Part shown: piece after piece, positions 9,598-17,879 of the stretch | How positions within the stretch are numbered: position 1 is the stretch's first letter | Layout of the letters: every line of letters begins with the position of its first letter | Source: GCA-2748575 sp965222725 | GTDB lineage: Bacteria; Pseudomonadota; Gammaproteobacteria; Pseudomonadales; Ketobacteraceae | Assembly (NCBI GenBank): GCA_965222725.1 | Contig: OZ244969.1 | Location: 1,984,001-2,048,000, forward strand | Direction of reading: 5' to 3' | DNA length: 64,000 nt | Translations under genes and position numbers: made by a program | The notes under the pieces: generated by a model | What the model was told of the DNA's origin: nothing | Database searches by the model: none | Seen by the model: the letters and a program-made list of their open reading frames with translations, nothing else

Positions 9598-9613
9598 CGC
9601 GTTCAGAATTTGT

Positions 9614-10546
9614 TCAGTATTCGTGATGAACGTAGTGATTTTCTATGGGCTCGTTGCCGTCCACGTATTGATATAAACGGGATTTGCGATGGCAATATTC
9701 GCCACGCTCAATCCCCGGCAGATAATGATCATTCAGTAAATGCCCCTTGCGTTGATCCAGGCAAAAAACCGCACCGGCGGTGTGTTCCAGGTGTGCCAGC
9801 ACACCGATACGACCAAAAAAATCCATACCGTTCACGAAGTGCTCCACGTAGGGCACCCCCCGGTGATGTTTTTCGGAAAGTTCCGGGTCCACGTGCAGGC
9901 TGTCGGCCACACCGGCCAGACAGTAAATTTCCAGTTTCGGGGCCAGGTGGCGGTATTTTTTATCTTTCAGCAGTTTTCTCGCCACATAGCTGCTGACAAT
10001 GGTGCCCTGGGAATGGCCGATCAGAATCACCCTGTCGTGGGTAACCAGAGCTTCCTTGATAACGTCATAGGCGGGGCGCGACAGCTTGCCATCCTTGCGC
10101 AGCGTGCGTGCGGTAATGGAGTCCCACAAATCCCACACCACGCCGTAAGTGGGGGTATGAATCAGATGCACCGAACGGTTGAATACCCGGGCAATTTCCT
10201 TGCAGTTGAGTATGGCCACCGGCGGTGACGTGCAGATGCCGTTTATAAAAAACCACTTTTCCCGTTTGCCACTGTGAGTGTAATGCTCAGGGTTACAGGC
10301 GATGGTGCCGGTGCTGTAGCTGCGTCTTTCGGAAGGCAGCACGGTTTGGACTGCCACATTGATCATGTCACCAAGGTTGTTGTAGCTGTGAATATCCAGT
10401 TCGGATTTGGTGGAGGCTTCCGCATTCCAGGGAGAAAACAGATAGGGTATCGACCAGGCATGCCGCACCGCTAGCGACAGATCATTGGCGATAGACGCAC
10501 GGTTGTTGGTGATACGGCGAGTGAACTTTTTTACCTTGGCAAACAT
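9614..10546 (-). CDS. Putative alpha/beta-fold serine hydrolase (GHSQG)
   Basis: A 310-aa protein with the lipase/esterase nucleophile elbow VILIGHSQG (S179) followed by a helix, as in alpha/beta hydrolases of the DUF676/PGAP1-like type. Upstream, FFINGICTSP resembles the strand and oxyanion turn that starts this fold. Candidate acid and histidine residues lie in the His-rich C-terminus, but I cannot assign them firmly. No signal peptide is seen. It ends 16 bp from the convergent patatin gene. The hydrolase fold is likely; the substrate is unknown. Confidence 0.75.
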   Translation of the reverse strand: MFAKVKKFTRRITNNRASIANDLSLAVRHAWSIPYLFSPWNAEASTKSELDIHSYNNLGDMINVAVQTVLPSERRSYSTGTIACNPEHYTHSGKREKWFFINGICTSPPVAILNCKEIARVFNRSVHLIHTPTYGVVWDLWDSITARTLRKDGKLSRPAYDVIKEALVTHDRVILIGHSQGTIVSSYVARKLLKDKKYRHLAPKLEIYCLAGVADSLHVDPELSEKHHRGVPYVEHFVNGMDFFGRIGVLAHLEHTAGAVFCLDQRKGHLLNDHYLPGIERGEYCHRKSRLYQYVDGNEPIENHYVHHEY

Positions 10547-10788
10547 CTAAAATTCCATTGTGCCGTTTTCCACGCAGGGGAAACGGGAGCGGTTAAAAAC
10601 AGGCTGATATAAACCAGTATAGTTTTTAATTTCGTTTTACCGGAATAAACCGCAAAACTGTTCGCTGTAGCACCCGTTGTGGTCATTATGGGAAAGCGTC
10701 GATTGAAGTCCCTGCGCGTTTGACTTACTGTAGCGAACATTCCCGAATAACATGACTGAACTTTTAGACTGAGGAAGTAGAGGTGATT

Positions 10789-11400
10789 ATGAAACGTTGG
10801 GTTTTGGCCGGTTTGCTGGCAATGGTGGTATTTCCCGCACAGGCACTGGTAGAGCGGTTTGTGGCCGGCACGCATTATGAAATCGTGGGCGATGTGGATG
10901 CCCCGAAACCTGACAAGCCCCATGTGATTGAGTTTTTTTCCTACGGTTGCCCACACTGTGAGCACCTGGAACCGGACCTGATGGCCTGGTACGAAAAGCA
11001 CAAGAACGATATCAAATTTGAACGCATCCCCGCGGAATGGAACGGTTACTTTGCCTTGCTGGGGCGCCTGTATCTGACTCTTGATCAGATGGGTGTTGCC
11101 GAAGAGGCCTCGGAAAAGGTATTCAGCTACATTCACAAGCAGCGTAAGCCTCTGCGCAAGGAATCCCAGATCATGACGTTTGCCGAAAAGCAACTGGGGC
11201 TGGATCCGGAAAAATTCAAAACCGCCTGGGAATCGGACGAAGTCGGCAAGGGCCTGAAAGAAGCCGGTATGGCGTTGCGTCAGTACCGGGTGAGTGGTGT
11301 GCCCGCACTGGTGGTTAACGGTCGTTACTATGTGAGCGTGAAGCTGGCGGGATCGGAAGAGGCCATGTTTGACGTACTGAACTTTTTATTACAGAAGTGA
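10789..11400 (+). CDS. dsbA: Thiol:disulfide interchange protein DsbA
   Basis: Periplasmic oxidase that donates disulfide bonds to exported proteins. It has a 19-residue signal peptide (FPAQA), a thioredoxin fold with active-site C54-P-H-C57 (identical to E. coli DsbA), a helical insertion, and the cis-proline loop SGVPALVVNG. At 203 aa it has the normal family length. The ATG at 10789 was preferred to a GTG 6 bp upstream; an AGAGG site lies about six bases before it. Downstream lies an unusual structured, terminator-ended stretch. DsbB is not in the window. Confidence 0.94.
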   Translation: MKRWVLAGLLAMVVFPAQALVERFVAGTHYEIVGDVDAPKPDKPHVIEFFSYGCPHCEHLEPDLMAWYEKHKNDIKFERIPAEWNGYFALLGRLYLTLDQMGVAEEASEKVFSYIHKQRKPLRKESQIMTFAEKQLGLDPEKFKTAWESDEVGKGLKEAGMALRQYRVSGVPALVVNGRYYVSVKLAGSEEAMFDVLNFLLQK

Positions 11401-11655
11401 TTCTTCTATTCCAGAAGTCACTGTTCCTGCAAAGGTAAATGAATTAGGCAGACCGGAAAGTCAATAAAAAGATTCCGGTGGACAGGCAAAATCTGAAATC
11501 TGGACTAAGATTACATTACGTAACAATTTGAGCGTGCCGCTCTTATTGAAGAAGCTTAGTAGATTCGTGTTGAAAGCCCGTCTGAACCAGTTGATCTACA
11601 GGAATTAAAAGCGATTCAAAGCAAATGCCGTCCCCCTGGCATTTGCTTTTTTTTT
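11401..11655 (+). ncRNA. Candidate structured 3'UTR or small RNA downstream of dsbA
   Basis: About 255 bases without a gene contain a series of plus-strand hairpins. One straddles the dsbA stop (AGTGATTCT paired with AGAAGTCACT, one bulge). A second is ACCGGAA with TTCCGGT (11452-11479), a third GAGCG-TGC-CGCTC (11530-11542), and the last is a very strong terminator (11618-11655). I see no clear internal promoter, so this may be a long dsbA 3'UTR or a processed sRNA. It matches no RNA family I recognise. Confidence 0.35.
11618..11655 (+). terminator. Strong rho-independent terminator downstream of dsbA
   Basis: A perfect 12-bp stem (AAAGCAAATGCC and its complement) with an 8-nt C-rich loop is followed directly by nine T residues. 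It lies 218 bases after the dsbA stop, much farther than a normal gene-end terminator, and faces the convergent gene at 11684. Confidence 0.9.
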
Positions 11656-11683
11656 GCCTTTACGCTCAATGGCTTAACTGCAG

Positions 11684-12274
11684 TTATTGCAGGGTGGGCT
11701 CGCTATCCAGCGTAATGCCGATGGCAGCCAGCTGTTTGGCGGCAATGGGATCCTGAGTGCGCTGCCAGCGGTGGTACAAGGCCAGAATATCCTGGGCATC
11801 AAAATGGTTCTGCCGGGCACAGGCTTCGGATACCAGCCGCAGAATATTGGCAAATGCCTGAGATAATTCAGAAAAGATATGGCGGTGCCGGTCGGCATTG
11901 TCCGCCAGGTAATCGTAAGCCCCGCCGCCCATGCCAATCAGGTAATCCTTGCGAATTCCCTTGCGAATAAAAACTTCCGGAAACAACGCCCCCAGAAACA
12001 GGGACATATCTCCCAGCTGGCGTAGCAGCAGGCAACGTTCCCGGTGGGATTCGGCTTTCATGGCATCGCCATACAGCAAGGCCAGCGGCCGCAGGGACAC
12101 CTGGCCGTTGTCATAGTTGAATACGTTATCGCTGCGACCAAACCGGGCCAGCATGTTGCCCAGATACCAGAAAGTATCTTCCTGTGGGGGCGGCCGCATA
12201 CGACTGCCAATGTCGGTTAACTGCTCGCGGAAATAATCCCGCAGGGAGCGTTCAAAATCCTGATGCAAACTCAT
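11684..12274 (-). CDS. Conserved hypothetical protein
   Basis: A 196-aa soluble, mostly helical protein without signal peptide, membrane segment or recognised motif. The N-terminal half contains PPPQEDTFWYLGNMLARFGRS, and a glycine-rich turn (IGMGGGAYDYLAD) sits mid-protein. It is transcribed away from groESL and ends just past the dsbA-side terminator. The length and even codon use support a real gene. It looks like an uncharacterised gammaproteobacterial family; I assign no function. Confidence 0.7.
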   Translation of the reverse strand: MSLHQDFERSLRDYFREQLTDIGSRMRPPPQEDTFWYLGNMLARFGRSDNVFNYDNGQVSLRPLALLYGDAMKAESHRERCLLLRQLGDMSLFLGALFPEVFIRKGIRKDYLIGMGGGAYDYLADNADRHRHIFSELSQAFANILRLVSEACARQNHFDAQDILALYHRWQRTQDPIAAKQLAAIGITLDSEPTLQ

Positions 12275-12401
12275 TGAACACCTCTGCCATAGCGCCTTTT
12301 ATGAAGGCTCCTTCTAAGTATAGAAAATTACGCTCCAAAATTCTCTTATATGCAAACCTTCCTTTATAGCAATCTGTTATAAAAAATACCGTTTCGCGGC
12401 T

Positions 12402-12429
12402 CTTGAAAAACACCATTCCGGTCCTATTT
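12402..12429 (+). promoter_or_regulatory. Sigma32-type heat-shock promoter of groESL
   Basis: CTTGAA (-35, 12402-12407) is separated by about 15 bases from CCTATTTT (-10), close to the sigma32 consensus CTTGAA / CCCCATnT. It lies 64 bp before groES. The same pair of elements precedes hsp20 on the other strand, which strengthens the call. No CIRCE repeat was seen. Confidence 0.75.
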
Positions 12430-12492
12430 TGCGCTTTGAGGAAGAGTGTCCTTCTGTCGATTTTCTAAACCCTTTTTCGGAGGAATAAAACC

Positions 12493-12807
12493 ATGGGAAT
12501 CAAGCCACTCCATGATCGTGTGGTGATTCGGCGTCTGGATGCGGAAACAACAACCAAAGGAGGCCTGATTATTCCTGACTCGGCTGCGGAAAAACCCAGC
12601 CAGGGTGAGATTGTTGCCGTTGGTGACGGCGCAGTATTAAGCAACGGTGAAACCCGCCCCCTGAGTGTAAAAGTGGGCGACCGGATTCTGATGGGCAAAT
12701 ACGCGGGCACCGAGATTAAACTGAACGGCGAAGAACTGGTGGTATTAAAAGAGTCAGATATTCTGGCTGTGATTGAAACTGAGTCTGCAGAGGAGAAAGC
12801 TGCATGA
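12493..12807 (+). CDS. groES: Co-chaperonin GroES
   Basis: Ten-kDa lid of the GroEL folding chamber. At 104 aa it is slightly longer than the usual 96-97 because of an acidic tail (ESAEEKAA). It has the conserved start (IKPLHDRVVIRRLDAE), the mobile loop (TTTKGGLIIPDSAAEKPSQGEIVAVG) and the KVGDRILMGKYAGTEIKLNGEE strand set. A CGGAGG site precedes the ATG. Its stop overlaps the groEL start in ATGA, which couples translation; in E. coli the two genes are separated by a few tens of bases. Confidence 0.97.
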   Translation: MGIKPLHDRVVIRRLDAETTTKGGLIIPDSAAEKPSQGEIVAVGDGAVLSNGETRPLSVKVGDRILMGKYAGTEIKLNGEELVVLKESDILAVIETESAEEKAA

Positions 12808-14432
12808 GTGCCAAAGTCGTTAAATTTTCCGATGATGCTCGTGCCAAAATGCTAACCGGTGTGAACATTCTGGCGGATGCAGTAAAAGCAACCCTGGGCC
12901 CCAAAGGCCGGAATGTGATTATCGATAAATCCTTTGGTGCCCCGCGGGTAACCAAAGACGGTGTGTCCGTGGCCAAGGAAATTGAACTGTCGGACAAGTT
13001 CGAAAACATGGGCGCGCAGATGGTAAAAGAAGTGGCATCCAAAACCGCTGATGTGGCGGGTGACGGCACCACCACCGCGACGGTTCTGGCCCAGGCCATT
13101 GTTCGGGAAGGGCATAAAGCCATAGCCGCCGGCATGAATCCCATGGATCTTAAACGGGGCATCGATGCCACGGTAAAAACCGCCGTGGAGGAAATGCACA
13201 AGCTATCCAAACCCTGCGATGACAACAAAGCCATTCGCCAGGTGGCCACGGTATCCGCTAACTGGAACACCGATATCGGTGACATTCTGGCGGCTGCCAT
13301 GGAAAAAGTGGGCCGCGATGGTGTGATCACCGTGGAGGAAGGCAAGTCTCTGGATTGCGAACTGGAAGTCGTGGAGGGCATGCAGTTCGACCGGGGTTAC
13401 CTGTCGCCTTACTTTATTACCAACACCGACAAGATGCAGGTGGAACTGGAAGATCCCTACATCCTGTTATTCGACAAGAAAATTTCGTCGGTGCGTGATC
13501 TGGTGCCGGTGCTGGAAAAAGCCGCCCGTGAAGGCAGACCGTTATTTATTATTTCCGAAGATGTGGAAGGCGAAGCCCTGGCCACGCTGGTGGTGAATAA
13601 CCTGCGCGGTATTTTAAAAGTGGCCGCGGTAAAGGCCCCCGGTTTTGGTGACAGACGCAAGGCCATGTTGCAGGACATTGCCACACTCACCAGAGGCACG
13701 GTGATTTCTGAAGAAGTGGGCCTGAATCTGGAAGGTGTAGAGTTGTCACATCTGGGACAGGCCAAGCGTATTGTGGTATCCAAGGAAAATACCACCATTG
13801 TTGATGGCGCCGGCGACAAAGCGGCGATTGATGCCCGCGTAAACCAGATTCGCAAGGAAATTGAAAATTCCACCTCCGACTACGACAAGGAAAAACTGCA
13901 GGAGCGTGTCGCCAAACTGGCCGGTGGTGTGGCGGTAATCAAAGTGGGCGCTGCCACAGAAGTGGAAATGAAAGAGCGTAAGGACCTGGTGGACGACGCC
14001 CTGCACGCAACCCGCGCCGCGGTGGAAGAAGGCATTGTTCCCGGCGGTGGTGTGAGCCTGGTGCGTGTGGCGGAAAGCATCCGCGATAACAAACCGTCCC
14101 TTGCCAACCGGGATCAGGAGGTGGGAATGAATATTACCCTGCGAGCCATGGAAGAACCCTTCCGGCAGATTGTGTTTAATGCCGGCGTTGAACCCAGCGT
14201 GGTGCTGGACAAAGTGCGTACCGGTCAGGGCAATTATGGCTATAACGCACAAACGGAAGAGTTCGGTGATATGGCCGAAATGGGCATTATTGATCCTGCC
14301 AAGGTGGCGCGCTGTGCGTTGCAGAATGCGGCGTCCATTGCCGGATTAATGCTGACCACCGAAGCCATGGTGGGCGATCGCCCGGCGGACAAAAAACAGG
14401 GAGCGTCACCGTCTGTGACCGACTGGGATTAA
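12804..14432 (+). CDS. groEL: Chaperonin GroEL, without the usual GGM tail
   Basis: ATP-driven 60-kDa chaperonin forming double heptameric rings in the cytoplasm. It has 542 residues and all core signatures: LGPKGRNVIIDKSFG, the nucleotide loop GDGTTTATVLAQ, EGMQFDRGYLSPYF, and AAVEEGIVPGGGVSL. The C-terminus ends in KKQGASPSVTDWD rather than the flexible Gly-Gly-Met repeats common in proteobacterial GroEL. The equatorial segment VSLVRVAESIRDNKPSLANRDQEVG also departs from E. coli. This may be a divergent second copy, with a GGM-bearing copy elsewhere, but other copies cannot be seen here. It is translationally coupled to groES and followed by a terminator. Confidence 0.97.
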   Translation: MSAKVVKFSDDARAKMLTGVNILADAVKATLGPKGRNVIIDKSFGAPRVTKDGVSVAKEIELSDKFENMGAQMVKEVASKTADVAGDGTTTATVLAQAIVREGHKAIAAGMNPMDLKRGIDATVKTAVEEMHKLSKPCDDNKAIRQVATVSANWNTDIGDILAAAMEKVGRDGVITVEEGKSLDCELEVVEGMQFDRGYLSPYFITNTDKMQVELEDPYILLFDKKISSVRDLVPVLEKAAREGRPLFIISEDVEGEALATLVVNNLRGILKVAAVKAPGFGDRRKAMLQDIATLTRGTVISEEVGLNLEGVELSHLGQAKRIVVSKENTTIVDGAGDKAAIDARVNQIRKEIENSTSDYDKEKLQERVAKLAGGVAVIKVGAATEVEMKERKDLVDDALHATRAAVEEGIVPGGGVSLVRVAESIRDNKPSLANRDQEVGMNITLRAMEEPFRQIVFNAGVEPSVVLDKVRTGQGNYGYNAQTEEFGDMAEMGIIDPAKVARCALQNAASIAGLMLTTEAMVGDRPADKKQGASPSVTDWD

Positions 14433-14466
14433 GAGGTAACTTTCCCGGAACTTGCTCAACTACCTG

Positions 14467-14493
14467 AAAGCGAGCCAGTGGCTCGCTTTTTTT
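14467..14493 (+). terminator. Rho-independent terminator of groESL
   Basis: A 10-bp stem (AAAGCGAGCC with its complement) and a 3-nt loop are followed by seven T residues, 35 bases after the groEL stop. Confidence 0.9.
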
Positions 14494-14548
14494 ATAGGCG
14501 GCTTGCTGTTCGACAGTTGCTGTTGCCGGAAAAGCATACCATTTGAGA

Positions 14549-16270
14549 CTAATTGCTTTCGTTAAAATCCAGGTCGATGTCAATAGGAGCAAAGTCTCCG
14601 ATCCACACTCTGGCCCTGGCGTTTTCCAGTCCGTCAGTGCTGACGACTTCATATTTTACCTGGTTGTCTTTTCTTCTGTTTTTATGCTTTGATCTACCTT
14701 TTATCTTGTCCTGTGGCCAAATATAGTTAAAACCTTCGTTGATTGTATTGATTCTTATACCATCATGCTTTTTGTTGAGTTCTTTTGTTCCTGATGGATC
14801 AAATACTTTGATGTGTCTGCCGCCAAACAAAAAGAAAGGTCGACAGGTTTCTTCATTAGGGTTCTTCATGGTGATGTTTAAGGCTATTTTTCCTTTGCTG
14901 TTTTTGTCGACCGGCTTTATGAGTTTTTTATCGACAATAAACTCCGGTTCTGCTGTGCATCGGGCGATAGCAGGGTCATAGCTTACTTCCAGCTTTGCTT
15001 CGGACAGGCTGGTGGCTTCTGTAACTCTGATACTTAGTCCGGTCTCATCTGTATAACCACCTCTGAAGCGGTGTACCAGTGTTGATATTTGAACCTTGCC
15101 TTTTTCACCCAGCTGTACACCCTTGCTCGCTATGTAAAGAACCAGCTCGTGGGATTCCAGACGTTTCTTGCCACTTTCCAGCGTTTCGGCACTTACGGGC
15201 ATGGCGATAAAAATCCGGTTTCCGGATATAGGGTGATCAAATACCAATGCCAAAGGCGCCTCGCCATCCTGTATTTCTCTGTTGACAGCGCGTAAAGAGT
15301 AGTGAATCTTGTTGGGCAGGATGCGTTCTACTTCATGTTTTTTAAGCCAGCCCATCCAATGCAGATCAACGATGTTGTAGTTGTAATTTTGGGGGGTGAC
15401 GTAGCCCAGGTATGTGGTTGAATCTGGGCACAACCCATCTTTATCCCTGCGACGGCATTTGTTTTTGTGGTAATCACGCGAATGACCGAGGCGAAATAAA
15501 TGCCCAAGCTCGTGGCTAAGCGTCATTTTGTTGCCGACGTTGCCTTTATTCATGTTGACATTGCCTCTGCCGGCATTTGAAAAGCTGCAAGTTCCTTTAG
15601 GATAAGAATAAACCCGGATGTCATACTTATTCTCTCCTTTTACATGTTTGCGTGCTTGTTCTCTGTTTGGGCAGGATTGCTTTACTGGCACCTCAAGCGT
15701 GTTCCGTATATCTATCGTTTCAAAAGAAAGGCGTCCCCGTGATGACTGTGTTACAAATTCGTTGATGTGTGACATCGTCTTTTCTATTTTTGTTCTTGGC
15801 GGATTCCAGTCCGTGTCCGAAAAGTTAATGGGGACAACAACAAGCGACTTTTTACCGGTAGCGCGATCGGTTCTTTGATTGTAGTTCTGCACGCATGCGG
15901 GTTCGTACTCCAGGCAATCGTGGGCTTCAGGGTTTGCCACGGTAATATTGAGGGAGCGTTCTTCCTTCAGTATGTTGCCATCGGGGCCGGAAAAGGTGGC
16001 AGTCATTGTGTAGTTAGTGTTTTCGACCGGATAAACAGTTTCTGATCCGGTTGGGTCGACTTCGCCGAGTTCGGGGGTGATTTCGATGTCCACCAGATCT
16101 ATGTCTTCGGTTGTTTCAAATGACCAGCTTAATGTTACCGGATCACCGGGTTCTACGTATTTGGTGTCACTATCAAGTGTCATCAGGTAATCCAATTTGC
16201 ATCCGGTAACGGACAGTATTGTCAGGATGACGGCGGGAATATACAGCGCCATGCGGTAAATATAATTCAT
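14549..16270 (-). CDS. Zincin-type metalloprotease lipoprotein (gametolysin M11-like)
   Basis: Predicted outer-membrane or periplasmic lipoprotein of 573 aa. The signal peptide ends in a lipobox V-T-G-C (C24), followed by an Ig-like beta-sandwich (about 30-112, LSWSFETTEDIDLVDIEI). The peptidase domain has H253-E254-L-G-H257-(5)-H263, the metzincin-type HExxHxxxxxH, and downstream HWMGWL, which resembles the segment after the Met-turn in M11 peptidases. The usual Gly before the third histidine is Arg. The C-terminal part is beta-rich and lysine-rich. The start at 16270 precedes a normal lipoprotein signal. The AT-richer sequence differs from its neighbours and suggests acquisition. The zinc protease fold is likely; the substrate is unknown. 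Confidence 0.75.
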   Translation of the reverse strand: MNYIYRMALYIPAVILTILSVTGCKLDYLMTLDSDTKYVEPGDPVTLSWSFETTEDIDLVDIEITPELGEVDPTGSETVYPVENTNYTMTATFSGPDGNILKEERSLNITVANPEAHDCLEYEPACVQNYNQRTDRATGKKSLVVVPINFSDTDWNPPRTKIEKTMSHINEFVTQSSRGRLSFETIDIRNTLEVPVKQSCPNREQARKHVKGENKYDIRVYSYPKGTCSFSNAGRGNVNMNKGNVGNKMTLSHELGHLFRLGHSRDYHKNKCRRRDKDGLCPDSTTYLGYVTPQNYNYNIVDLHWMGWLKKHEVERILPNKIHYSLRAVNREIQDGEAPLALVFDHPISGNRIFIAMPVSAETLESGKKRLESHELVLYIASKGVQLGEKGKVQISTLVHRFRGGYTDETGLSIRVTEATSLSEAKLEVSYDPAIARCTAEPEFIVDKKLIKPVDKNSKGKIALNITMKNPNEETCRPFFLFGGRHIKVFDPSGTKELNKKHDGIRINTINEGFNYIWPQDKIKGRSKHKNRRKDNQVKYEVVSTDGLENARARVWIGDFAPIDIDLDFNESN

Positions 16271-16392
16271 GTTAAAAACCCCGATTGTTATTATCAGCAA
16301 ATATCACCCATGAAATATGGTCATGAGATGAGTGAAAATAGAAACAAGCTTAATTGCTGAAATAATGGTAGGAGGGCACAGTCAGGCTTACA

Positions 16393-16407
16393 TGTCATAA
16401 CATGACA
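16393..16407. promoter_or_regulatory. Perfect inverted repeat upstream of the metalloprotease gene
   Basis: TGTCAT-AAC-ATGACA is a perfect 6-3-6 dyad about 120 bp before the start of the minus-strand metalloprotease, in the gap after the AstE/AspA-type gene. It is a plausible operator; its regulator is unknown. Confidence 0.35.
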
Positions 16408-16490
16408 ACTTCTTGTCTAAAGACGACAGCTGGATGGGGCAATAAAAAAATGGGTAGTTTGTGTAGTGGATGCCTTGTGAGTCGGCTGCT

Positions 16491-17834
16491 TTATTCATCG
16501 ATTTCCGGAGCGATGTGGTCTTCCTCATCGGGGTCATCCACATCCAGGGGCGGATCGGCCTGCTGACTGGTTTGGGGCTTGGGTTTGGAGACCGCTTCTT
16601 CGGTGGCTTCTATGCCGATGCGGTAAACAGCGTAGCCGGGGCTGACAAACTGATCCAGTGCCATACCCAGAATCTGGCCGTCGAAAGGCGCGCGGATTTC
16701 CATCATTTTATTGCTGATAGGATCAATCACCTCTCCCAGCACATCCAGTTTGCTGACCTTGTCTCCCAGCTCCACGGTGGAAATCAGAATGCCGGAGCTT
16801 TCCGAGCGTATCCAGGTGGACTGATAGTAGGTGGGTTTGGGGGTGAGCCAGAAACGCATCAGTTCGCGCATTTCCAGACTGTGCATCACGTTTTCTATGG
16901 CCTTGGTGCCGTAATCCACCACGGCCTTGTCCAGGTGCATGGGGCCGCCCGCTTCCAGGGTAACGGCGGGAATGCCTGCATCCATGGCTGAGCGGCGCAG
17001 GGTGCCGGATGCACCTTCATGATTAAGGACTGTGATACCGCCAAACCCGCGGGTAAAGGTCCGTACCGGTTCCCGGGAAAGGTCAGCCCGCAACTGGGGA
17101 ATATTGATGCGGTGAAACGAGCCGGTGTGTAGATCCACCAGATAATTGCAGTGGCCGATCACGTCATGAAACAGCGCAAATGCCAGGCGCGATGCCGCAC
17201 TGCCGCTGGGATTACCAGGAAAATGCCGGTTCAGATCCCGCCGGTCCCCCAGGTAACGGGATGAGCGCAAAAAGCCTTCGCGGTTCACAATGGGCACGCC
17301 TATCAAGGCGCCGGACAGGTTGGACGGATCGGTGCTGTGCAGCACCCGCCGCACAATTTCGATACCGTTGATTTCATCGCCGTGAACCGCTGCGGTCAGG
17401 CACAACGTTGGGCCAGAATTGGCGCCATTCACCACCAGCACCCGATTGGGGGAATCCAGCCCGGTGCTGCCGGCCACTTCCCAGTCCAGGGCTCGGGCGG
17501 TACCCGGCGGAATCGACTGACCCAGAATAGCCAGATTTTTGGGGGCGGTCGGTTTAGGCGCTGATTCAGCTTCCTCTGGTTCTGTTGTTGTGACTGTTGT
17601 TGCGCCGTTCGCGTCAATGACTTCGATTTCCGGTGCTTCCGGGTCCGAGGCAGTGTGTTCCACCACCACCGGCTCGCTGGCGGCTTCCGCCGGCGACATC
17701 AGGGGTTCCTCTTCCGCTTCGCTGCCCCAGGCACTCACCGGCAACAGGGTGAGCAGTGCCAGAAGCAGCACGCAAAAAAAGGCCGGCTGGAACACCGGAT
17801 GAAAGCTTGTTCCGTTCGTTATAGGTGTACCCAT
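16491..17834 (-). CDS. Exported succinylglutamate desuccinylase/aspartoacylase-type zinc hydrolase
   Basis: M14-like deacylase/carboxypeptidase of the AstE/AspA family. It begins with a signal peptide (FFCVLLLALLTLLPVSAWG), then an acidic low-complexity linker (about 38-95, rich in E, A, P, T). The catalytic core carries zinc ligands H151 and E154 (AVHGDE) and H235 (DLHTG), substrate-binding GDRRDLNRHFPG, and catalytic E294 (TLEAGGP). A C-terminal barrel-like extension (APFDGQILGMALDQFVSPGYAVY) is typical of the subgroup. Cytosolic AstE lacks the signal peptide and linker, so this enzyme probably acts on an extracytoplasmic amide. It lies 45 bp downstream of the duplicated-domain gene, so co-transcription is possible. 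Confidence 0.85.
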   Translation of the reverse strand: MGTPITNGTSFHPVFQPAFFCVLLLALLTLLPVSAWGSEAEEEPLMSPAEAASEPVVVEHTASDPEAPEIEVIDANGATTVTTTEPEEAESAPKPTAPKNLAILGQSIPPGTARALDWEVAGSTGLDSPNRVLVVNGANSGPTLCLTAAVHGDEINGIEIVRRVLHSTDPSNLSGALIGVPIVNREGFLRSSRYLGDRRDLNRHFPGNPSGSAASRLAFALFHDVIGHCNYLVDLHTGSFHRINIPQLRADLSREPVRTFTRGFGGITVLNHEGASGTLRRSAMDAGIPAVTLEAGGPMHLDKAVVDYGTKAIENVMHSLEMRELMRFWLTPKPTYYQSTWIRSESSGILISTVELGDKVSKLDVLGEVIDPISNKMMEIRAPFDGQILGMALDQFVSPGYAVYRIGIEATEEAVSKPKPQTSQQADPPLDVDDPDEEDHIAPEIDE

Positions 17835-17879
17835 AGTGAGCAGATTATTTAAAAACGCAGTGTGAGTGGCTTGGTCCTA

